Below, in pieces: positions 45,901-56,881 of a DNA stretch of 64,000 nucleotides. Origin of the DNA: Hofstenia miamia (taxonomy: Eukaryota > Xenacoelomorpha > Acoela). The notes under the pieces are model-generated. The model saw only the letters and a list, made by a program, of their open reading frames with translations, was not told the DNA's origin and ran no database searches. The DNA is taken from NCBI GenBank assembly GCA_004352715.1, contig SCFE01000009.1, positions 1,569,905 to 1,633,904 of the forward strand, given 5' to 3'. Position numbers and translations under genes: made by a program. The first letter of the stretch is position 1, and every line of letters starts with the position of its first letter.

Positions 45901-48900
45901 CATTGACTCCCTCCTCCATTCTATGTGTCTTGTTCTTCAATACCTTTGTAATATACCTCTGAAATGTTGCTGGTGCATTCCAGAGTCCAAATGCCATATA
46001 TATCCATTCATACAGCCCATATGGAGTTATGAATGCTGTCTTTTCAATGTTGTCTTCACCTGCCAGTAGGCCTTGCATAAATCCAGTGTTGTAAAATATT
46101 TGTGTTTACTAGCCTCATAGAGCATATCCTCTATTCACAGTAGGGGGTATGAGTCCTTTTTTGTTACCTCATTTAATTTGCTGAAATCAATACATAGACA
46201 GTACTTGTTTCCCTGTTTATGAACACAGTTGGTGCTGCGTATGGGCTCTCACTTGGCCAGATGATTTTATTGTTGATTAATTCTTCCAGTATATGATTGT
46301 ACTCTTCTTTCAGCTGCTCAGACACCCTTCTAACTGGTAATTTGATCAGTTTGTCTGTTGTTGTGACAATTTTGTGCTTCTCGCCTACTGCTTGACCTAC
46401 ACTTATCTCTCCATAGTTGAATATACTTTTGTGTTTCTCTAGCAGTGTTCTTAATTGCACAATCTCTCATTCTTCTAAATGTTGAAAGTCCTAATTGTTT
46501 CTTTTGGGTATCTGGTATGTGTCTTCTTCTTCTGCTTTCATCCCAATGCCCTTGAGTCAGCTTTTGGGAGTATTTGCAACTTTGATGGTGTTCATCCACT
46601 CGCCCTTCAATTGGCCATGTGGAGTACTATCCACTTTCCTTTGCAAGTCCTTAAATTGACCATGCAAATTACTTGCTCCATTGTTGTCTTTGATTGCCTT
46701 CCAGATGAGTCTGATGTTAGTTTTGATGTATTTTCCATATATTCTTATCTGAGATTTTTTCAGGTTCACATTCCAGTTCGTAGTTTTGAGAATCAGTATC
46801 CTTTCTTTTCCATGTTTTATCATGCAGACACTAGACAGCATTGAAACTCGTTTGGTATTAATGCCTTTGTTATCATATAGAATTATATCAGCTGTTATAG
46901 TGTCTTCTGTCTTGATTGTGTGCATTTTCCATTGATGTGGCTGTAGGTGGATGTCTTTTTGCAGTTGAAATGTAACCTGTTCCTCTTCAATTTCCATTTC
47001 CTCTTCTTTTACTTTTATGGTTATATTTGCATAGTTAATGACACAACTGTTTTTTGTCAAAAAATCATTTCCTAATATAACTTTGTATGGCAGTGAATTG
47101 TTATGTGTATCCACTATTACTAGAGGTTGTTTGAAAGTTGTGTTCACGATTCTCATTTGTGCAATGTTTATCATTCCTTTCATATCAATATAATCTCCTG
47201 AAGCATTAATTAATCTCTTGTTACAACTCTTTATATCTTCTCACTTGAATCCAAGTTTCGTAGCGCATTCATCAGTAATTATAGATGTTGCTGCTCCAGT
47301 GTCAATTGTCGCTTTGTCATCACTCTGTTAATGGCTAATGTTATTGTATTCATCATATCAAGGTTCATTAGGATCATTATCAATGCACAGTTGTCATGAG
47401 TCGGCGCTCTACTTAGTTTTCCAACTCCTCATCAGTTGGTGATACTTCATCAATTTTGTCTTCCATCTGTAATACATCCTTTTCAACATAGTAGGCTTCT
47501 TCGTCTCTGATAACATTTATTTGTTTTGGGCAATCTGGTTTTTTGTGTCCTTTCTGTCCACAACCATAGCATTTGACATCTTTCTCCTTTACTTTCCTTG
47601 TCTTACCATCTTTTCCTTTAACCTTTATTATTTTCTCTTGTTTTGCTTCAGTATAGGCTTTGTTGGGGATGCATGGATGAGATTGCTTCTCCAAGTTGGT
47701 CTGTCTCTATGCCATTAAGCTTTCTCATATATTTGGGCATTGTTTTCAATAGTCGCCTGTATGTCAACTGCTTTCCTGATCATCCTTTCCAATTTGTCAT
47801 CAACATAACATTTAATTTTGAACTGCATTCTGATGCTTTCAGGCATCCCCTTGCAGATGTGTGAAAACAAGTTGTATTACAAATAACTGTTTCCTCTCAA
47901 ACTGAGCATTAGTAGTCACTCAACTTGTTGCATGTAGTTTTGGATGTCGTCAGTTTTCCTCATTTTTGTTGCATTCAAAATGATTTGGTACTGGTTTTTG
48001 AAACTTTTGTTCTCATAATAATTGATGAAGTCTCTGATTAGTATTGATAATTTCTCTTTGTTTCGGCATCCAGAAGCAAGTAGTGTTGGGATGCTGCTCC
48101 TGTTCAATATAATGGGAGTCTCACTGCCACTGCCTGTTGGCTCACTTTTCATTCTGCCATTGTCAGTTCAAACATTTGCAACCACTTGGCAAATGTGGGA
48201 TTGTAGCTGTCTACCCTTCCTTTGAATTTGGGTAGTGTCACCTTATGAGGTATCATGTCACTGGCTGTTGCTTGTGGTAGGATTGAACTCTTGTATTTTG
48301 GTTTCTTGTGATTTGTTATCATGTCCTCTTCTTGCAGTTGCATGGTCACTGCTCTTGTAATTTTGTTTATACTTTTCTGCTTTTTGAAGTCAGAATCTTT
48401 GTCTGATCCTTCATATGTTACCTCTTTGTGGGTTGGTATGTGTGGTGCCTGTAGCTTGCTCTCCTTTCTGGAATGGAATTTGATTTTGTGAGTTTGCATG
48501 TTGTTTCTATTCTCCTCTTCTGTAGGTCATTATCCTCAATTAGTTGTCTATTTGTTCTCTCCAGCTCTTGATTTTTTTCTTGCCATTGCTGGTTTTGTTC
48601 TAGAAATCTTTTATTGGACTCCAATAGTTGTTGGGTAAGGTTTTAATTTCATTTTGAAATAGTTGACTTTGTTCCTCAAGCCACAGTTCCATATTCACTC
48701 TAATCTTGCTCAGTATCATTTCATTTTGTCATTCCATTTCTTTGACTTTCTCAGTCAATTGTTCTACTCTTAAGAGTTCTTCATTCTCCTGACTCTTCCT
48801 TAACATGATCATTATATCCAATGGGTTTGTGTCTGGGGGGGTTGTTTCTGGGGGTGAACTGAGGGACTGTAATTCTGTGTCTGTTGCTGAGTTCTCGCAA

Positions 48901-51900
48901 AATATGGCAATGATTGTATTGTTCTGGGGGTTACTGCTTTAACTGCAGTTTTCTTCGTGCTTCCTTTTTTTCCTTTTGTCATTTTTCTTCTGGTTCATAG
49001 TGGCTTTTCTATCTCTACGTCATGATCCCATGATCTCAGTGAAGTGCTTTGTTCAGTTCAGGGTATCTCTCTTTCTATTACTGGTTGTTAGATCATGTAA
49101 CAATTTGCTGCTTTTGTACTTTCACTTGTAGCTTTTGTTGTTGTCATGTGGGTAGTTTAACTGAATGTTTCTTCTTTAGAGTTGCTGTTCTTGGCTGTCA
49201 TGGTCACCATGTAATATCCTCTACCAGGCATTATCACTGTTTATCTACTGTTACTGTATAACATTAGCTGTGTTATTGTGGGTAAGGATTTACTTGTTAT
49301 TACTGCTTGACTAGTTTCTTCTGTTAACTTGTATAACCTAGAATTAACTGATCACTTTTTAGGTGATGAACCCATGTGGTAATCTCTATAATGATCTTCT
49401 AGTGGGCATCTGCCTGAAGTGGATCTCCACATCCAGTTTCACCATTCCATCTCATGCTTGAGTGCCACTTCTCAGCTCAATCAATACAGCTTATGTGTAC
49501 CATACATTAGCTCAGTGCTTACTCAAGACATGACACAATTTGACTTAAACTCTATTGTGTGAAAGTGTTATACCACTTTGCAACCTGAACTGTTACTAGT
49601 TGTTCATTAAATATTACATGTAGCCATTACTGAAATATATTGGCTTATTTAGATATATTCTGTTTGAACAACTTCCTAACCTACATTTATAATTTACTAC
49701 ATGTACGGTCACATTATCGGTCGATTATAGGTCATTAATTTGGATCTAAAATAATATTATTTGCCTTTCCCTTTGGAAATCGAAAAAGTACTTTTCCTGA
49801 CTTGGTTGATTTCACGCTATGTAATGGTGTTGAGTCTTCTGGTAAAGCCTTAATTAACTCATTTTCTAATTTTCTTACTGTGGCTATATCAGGACGATCT
49901 TCTCCAAGTTTTACAGATATAGTATCTACATTAGTTATCTTAGATTTCGTTATATTGGCATATGATTTAGTGTCAACGTCTTTGCTATACATTATAGATT
50001 TCGTATAGGATGGAATAGAGGTTTTATCCTGTTTTCTAAAATCTCTTCAATAATTACATTTTTGCATTTAGAAATTAAATTGAGAAGTTCTTCTTTAAGG
50101 CAAACCATCACAGATTTACTATTATAGGATTTAACGATTTTGTCAGAAAGACTATCCAATAGACTTGTAATGCTATCCTTTTTGGGGGAAGTTTGTGTAT
50201 CCATTTTGGGGAAGTAAATAAAGAACGTTAAGCAATATCTTCTTAATTCTGTTGTAGAGAATATAGCATAGTATGTTCACTAACACCAAATCATCAACAA
50301 CAAGTAAAGATACAAATAAATTAGAAAAAGTTGGAATTGATAAGTCCAAAGAAAGTCAACTGGATTAAAACTGATCCAACTATCTCAAAAGAGTAACAGT
50401 CACTAAACCTACAGATGCTACTATTATTCAACATCAATTCATACCTATAAGGGAAACAGACTCTTTAGCATTAATGAAACTGTTATTTACTGAATCTTCA
50501 ATGAAAAATCAAATTATCACATTACTTAATCCTCATTCACAATTGGCACTCAATTTGGAATGTACATTGTCTAAACTTATAATCTCCAAAGTAAACATAA
50601 CTAAGTTTTGCCCATTACTTACCTTCTGATTCATGATGGGAGCACATAGTTCATGCATGGCTGAATTTGACACCCATGAATACTATATCTCTGGAAGATT
50701 GCATTGCTACAAAGAATAATTGCTGCATCCCATTGCCTTTAATTCATACTGTAGTAATACAGCCATCTGGGAGATCTAAACACAGGAAAACTGATGTGTT
50801 AACATCCTGTTGTCCACTCAAGACACATGTGTCAACAACCTTAGTGATCTCATTAAAACAATTAATTCAGATTAATACAAGCAGAGTAAATCTAAGCTCA
50901 TAAAAGAAGATGATGCCACTAATTTGTACTGCAATGATCATGTTCCCCAGGAACATGTTTACCAAAAAGGGCAAACCTATTGCAGATCAAATAGAATACA
51001 GAAAGTCTGCTATATTGAAATTGCCAAACCACACACTCATATTGTTCTTCAGAATTGGTGATTTAATTTGGTGTAATCTTATACAAGAATCACTACAGTA
51101 CTATGATATCTCCAAATGATCAAAAAATTACAATGATGAGAGCTAACATTTCAGACCTAGAAATGATGACAGAGGAAATAGTTACAAATAACATTTCCAC
51201 ATTTTTTGATGAAATTAAGAACCACTACAATTTGTTGAGCTTCTACAAATTCTTCTCCCTGAACACACATTTACTGAAGATGCTACCTACACATCTGATA
51301 TCAATGCCAAAATGACTTTACTTATTGCCATTGAAAGCTTTTGATTATATCTAAAGTTTTGCTATCTGTTTACTAAAAAATTGAACAGCCTTTGTAATAC
51401 TCTGTCATTATTTCAAATCACACAGAAAACCCCAAGTTTTTTAACTTTGCAAAGCAAGTGAGCACCAAATTGGAAGCTTTGTGCTATGCTACATGATGTA
51501 TGTGGCATTCAGATAGATGCTCAATCTCTTATTGAACCAGATAAAGTGCAATTGGAGGACTAAAATTTATAGCCCTAGTTGGTGGGGGCATGTGACATAA
51601 AGACTTTCATTTATTTCAATTTCAATATTATTATTTCAAATTTATTTCAATTGTAATTTGGACATAGTGGCAATGGTGCTATATATTTTATTTGAATTTC
51701 TGCTAATTTAACAGCATGTTAAAACTCTAGCAGATGACTGATTTGTACATGTCAGCTATTTGTTCATATTTTCATGAGGTATGTTTTGTTTACAATTACT
51801 GGTTTTTCATGAATTGTTCATTTATTTTCTCATCAGTTTATTCTCAGTAAATTCATTTTTAATTTTTATTTTTGAATTATCTTTTATTTAAAAATTGTGG

Positions 51901-54666
51901 GTTTCTAACTTTCCAACTGTGTAGTTAAAAGCACCCAGACATGGTACAACTTGGCTGGTTTGTTTTCCTTTAACTCAGGTTAGGTGTACAGCTAGGGCTG
52001 TTCTACTGCTTGTCATTTGTTATTAAGATTGTTATTAATGCTTCTCCCTAAGCTGCATGAAATGAGAAATGTAGCATAATCCAAAGATCAATGCTGCTAA
52101 AAAAAGAATAAGAAAGAGATTAGTTGGTCAAAGAAGATTAACATCAAATTATGATTAAATTAATATTAATTGTAAATCAAAATCAATTTAAGTTTAGCAT
52201 CATTAATTTTGTAAACACAAATAAGAGAGAACATTAACAAATAGTATTTTTCTATAAACAATTTGGCAAAATAAAGGGGGCAATATAGCTTCCACTATTT
52301 TTAGCCATACAATAATTTGAAATTCAAATTGACAGCTACTTTTTGAATCAAAACTATAAATAGAGAAAAATCATTTTAGAAAGCTGTTGAATTATATTCT
52401 TCAAAAATCTTAACTTTAGATTAAATTGGTTTGCTTATTATTAAATCATGTCAAGCTAAACAGTAAATGCATTAGTAGTGGCGAGGGCACACATCAGGAG
52501 TGATTTGAGGGTCCTTGATCCAAGCCATGAACCTGCAATTAGGTTAGGGGTATGATTAAGAGTTTTTCTCCATTTAGCTGACTACTGATTCTTTCTACAA
52601 CATGTATACAATTACAAAACTTCAGAAAAAACACTAGTTAGCCAATTGTAGGATATTATATTTTATATTAACTAGGCTATGTAGGAGACCCATAAATAGA
52701 CTGATAATGAGACTGAGCATGTATTACTAATTAAATGTAGGTTAGGAAGCTGCACATAATTATCTAATTAAGTATTTAACTTATTTAAAGCCAGTATTTT
52801 TCAGTAATGGCTAAACATATATTTATTAAGCAGCTAGTGACATTGCCTGGTTGCAAGTGTAAATTACACATTACAAATTGAGTTTAAGTCAGTTACATCC
52901 AGCCTTGAGGGTTGCACTGAGTTAGGATAGGGAACACATAAGCTACTTCATTGAGCTGAGATTTGGAAATAATCCATTGGCAGTGAAGATGACTAGGTGT
53001 TTGAAGATTTGAGATCAGAGTCAGCCAGAGGCCTTATAGAAGATCAATTGTCAGTCAATTGCAGTCATTAATTCACACCTAAATAGTATTAAACCATATT
53101 TGATGTTAATAAAAGTAAACTACAATTGTTGATAAGATGAAAGCAGTTGATATAAGTACATCCATACCTGCACTTAACAAAGAATTACATTCAAAAGGAG
53201 TTAATCAATTTACATTAAAGATTGGTAGAGGATGCTACAGAAATGCATTGAGTTTAGGATATTTTTACTAAGCACTTAGGTTCACTACTTGCACCCCAGA
53301 GTTAGGGCTTCTTTATTCTTAATCAATTAGGACTCTAATCTTATGTGACTCTTCTTAAAGGTTTTCTGTATCAGGTTGACCAAATGTGGCCACTCTTCTT
53401 CAGCATGATCTCCTGTTTTACTATAACCACAGGAAGAGTTAATTATTTTGTAGCATTGGTAAAGCTCAATGAGCAAGAAAAGTAGAACAGCTAGCTGATT
53501 TTATACTGATGCCACAATATATATATATATATATANNNNNNNNNNNNNNNNNNNNNNNNNNNNNNNNNNNNNNNNNNNNNNNNNNNNNNNNNNNNNNNNN
53601 NNNNNNNNNNNNNNNNNNNNNNNNNNNNNNNNNNNNNNNNNNNNNNNNNNNNNNNNNNNNNNNNNNNNNNNNNNNNNNNNNNNNNNNNNNNNNNNNNNNN
53701 NNNNNNNNNNNNNNNNNNNNNNNNNNNNNNNNNNNNNNNNNNNNNNNNNNNNNNNNNNNNNNNNNNNNNNNNNNNNNNNNNNNNNNNNNNNNNNNNNNNN
53801 NNNNNNNNNNNNNNNNNNNNNNNNNNNNNNNNNNNNNNNNNNNNNNNNNNNNNNNNNNNNNNNNNNNNNNNNNNNNNNNNNNNNNNNNNNNNNNNNNNNN
53901 NNNNNNNNNNNNNNNNNNNNNNNNNNNNNNNNNNNNNNNNNNNNNNNNNNNNNNNNNNNNNNNNNNNNNNNNNNNNNNNNNNNNNNNNNNNNNNNNNNNN
54001 NNNNNNNNNNNNNNNNNNNNNNNNNNNNNNNNNNNNNNNNNNNNNNNNNNNNNNNNNNNNNNNNNNNNNNNNNNNNNNNNNNNNNNNNNNNNNNNNNNNN
54101 NNNNNNNNNNNNNNNNNNNNNNNNNNNNNNNNNNNNNNNNNNNNNNNNNNNNNNNNNNNNNNNNNNNNNNNNNNNNNNNNNNNNNNNNNNNNNNNNNNNN
54201 NNNNNNNNNNNNNNNNNNNNNNNNNNNNNNNNNNNNNNNNNNNNNNNNNNNNNNNNNNNNNNNNNNNNNNNNNNNNNNNNNNNNNNNNNNNNNNNNNNNN
54301 NNNNNNNNNNNNNNNNNNNNNNNNNNNNNNNNNNNNNNNNNNNNNNNNNNNNNNNNNNNNNNNNNNNNNNNNNNNNNNNNNNNNNNNNNNNNNNNNNNNN
54401 NNNNNNNNNNNNNNNNNNNNNNNNNNNNNNNNNNNNNNNNNNNNNNNNNNNNNNNNNNNNNNNNNNNNNNNNNNNNNNNNNNNNNNNNNNNNNNNNNNNN
54501 NNNNNNNNNNNNNNNNNNNNNNNNNNNNNNNNNNNGATCTGAATGGAATCATTAGGCTTCAGAGAAAATTCGCATATAAGGCGACCGTCACCACCCTAGC
54601 TCAGGGCTAAAGTATTTTAATAACATTTACCATTTCACAATCAAAAGCTTTAAAACACGCACACAC

Positions 54667-54704
<38 letters not shown>

Positions 54705-56841
54705 CCGCTAAGTACTATGTAAAATGAGTTTTTGGCGTACAAAGCGGGACTTGGAGCAAAAAATCCATAGTGCATAGAGGGACTTGCTTTTATTCCATTA
54801 CGGTTCCATAGAATTGACGAAATTTAATTGGGATGAATAGACTACATAACTACATGAAAAAATATATCACTTTTGATTTTTTTCCAATTACTAAAAAATT
54901 TTTTTCAATTCTAATTATAGTCCCGCTTTGTACCAAATGATATTTATAATTCCCGTTTTGTACTATTTTACTTATGGTGCAAAAAAAATATGGTTAAATG
55001 ATGAAGTTCTTATTGAATATACATAAGATGAATGTAAATCAACATTATGACAACAATTTTTCCACATAGAAGTTTGTTATTTTTAGTACAGTAGCATGCC
55101 CTATTCAGTTAATGATAATTTATAAAACAGGAAATTTTTAGTGTTGAAATTGAATAGTGATATTTTTTCCCTTTTCTGTTAGAGCTGGGAACAGTTAATT
55201 GCCTAATCTAATATTAGATTAATTCATTTTCAATTATTATAACATCTTAGTAATGGAATCAGTGCACCATAGGGCTATGATGTCACTGCATAATGCATGC
55301 ATGTTTTCATGTACACATTACTTGTCACCTCGAGGGATCACACTATTTTTTCGAGCAGATAACCTCATGACTATCATGAGATATGACCCTAAGACATCCC
55401 TGCACAATGAATGTATAAGTTAGCTCTGTAGTGATGGTCTAGTTGCCGGTGCTGCTGCCGTCAATGAACTTAGCATAAAGATAAAAAAATTAATTGATAT
55501 TTTCGAATGTTTTCTGTTGAACGCATATTATATGTGTCCACAATACAATCATTACCATATCTTGTTAATTATGGCCTGTAATTAAGCGCTTTGACTGGTA
55601 ATAGCTTATTAGCAAGTGAGGTGACAATCACCTTCCACGTGGCCTCAATTAACTAATTAATTGGTAATTGGCCTCGAATAGTGATTAATTTCTCGCGATT
55701 AATCAGTCCTGATACTTTATTTTATTATTTAATCATGAATAAACTGTTGTATGTTCCCTATACTAGTCCAGAACATAACTTTGTACACAGATGTATTTAT
55801 TAGTTTTTTAGTGTACTTAGCGGTGTTTTATAAGTATTTTACAAAGCGGCACTATAAAATGCATTTTCTGTACAAGGTGGGAACTATAAATGATTTTTTG
55901 TACAAAGCGGGATTTATACAGGGTGATCCAAAAGTCCTTGGAATATTATCAATTTATTCAATTTAACAATTAAAAACAATATATGCAACATATATATATG
56001 AGGTATTAAAATATTGTTGATGTATCTCTTGACGTTTATAGTTTCATCTTGGATTGACCAACAAGCTACACCACCACGATATGTTACAAGTGCCCAAAAT
56101 GTGACAGATTTGGAAATTGCAGTTTTTGTGGGGTGTTGAATATGAGGATTGCCGATAGACCAATAATGGAGATTATGTTTGTTAATTGTACCATTAAGAT
56201 GGAACGTACACTCGTCACTAAACGTCATCTTTCTGCTGAATGAAGGATCTGCTCTAATCTTTTCTTTCATGATTTGACAAAACTCTAATCGCCTGTCCTG
56301 ATCTCCGTCGTAAAGCTGTTGACAGTAGGTCGGTTTGTAGGGATGTGCATCAAATGATTTTAAGATTCTTGAAACTGATCCATATCCAATTCCCATTTCA
56401 GTTGACATGTTCCTTATTGATGTAGTTGGATCGTTTTCAATGAGTTCTTTTACTTGTTCCTTGTTTTCGTCTCCTGATGCAGTAACCGGCCTGCCTGATC
56501 TGGCACGATGGTTCACCACTGAACCAGTTTCAACAAATAGTTGCTTTATAAAGTACAATGTGCTTGTTGCGGGCGCTTCTGTACCATATTTTTCTTCGAA
56601 CATTTCACGCACCTTTGCAGGGCTTTTAAAGCTAATCATCCATGCAGCCAGATGTACTTTTTTACATAAACTTAATGTCTCCATTTTTATAATTGCAAAT
56701 AGAAATAGGAATGTTTCTGTCTATGGTAGAATTAGCGTGTAAATCGAAATACAATATTGATTAAATTTATAATATATATTGTCTATGGTCGTATTAGTGT
56801 GTAAATTAAATTGATAATATTCCAAGGACTTTTGGATCACC

Positions 56842-56881
<40 letters not shown>

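Larger units (their letters stand above)
38737..49757 (-). mobile_element. Long Ty3-type LTR retrotransposon with extra ORF3
   Basis: An element of at least 11 kb, read on the minus strand: 5' LTR (49210 to about 49757), primer-binding site (49193-49209), gag with zinc knuckle, aspartic protease, RT, remnant RNase H, integrase, then about 3.2 kb of further coding sequence (ORF3), and a 3' LTR cut by the gap at 38736. Pol order PR-RT-RH-IN is that of Ty3/gypsy elements. Many frameshifts and stops, a lost RNase H core, a 40-bp duplication in the integrase gene and two single-N joins (40655, 45533) show that this copy is not intact. It is far longer than the usual 5-7 kb because of ORF3. It sits in the large LYAR intron, in the same orientation as the gene, inserted in a LINE ORF1. 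Confidence 0.9.
50283..53239 (+). mobile_element. 3' half of a second, diverged and inverted LTR element
   Basis: Plus-strand remnant of the same retrotransposon family: ORF3 C-terminal coding sequence (about 50340-51500), about 1.1 kb of non-coding sequence, then a 3' LTR (52647-53239). Its gag-pol part is absent. It faces the element at 38737-49757 head to head, with the LINE ORF1 piece between them. Protein-level similarity with clear DNA divergence shows it is an older or distinct subfamily. Confidence 0.75.

Noticed and set aside
40820-49261. Many plus-strand ORFs rich in Cys, Phe, Leu and Ser with apparent membrane segments
   Set aside because: They lie antisense to gag-pol and ORF3 frames carrying clear motifs.
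50667-51315. Three plus-strand ORFs as separate small genes
   Set aside because: They are frame fragments of one ORF3 remnant, as alignment with the first element shows.
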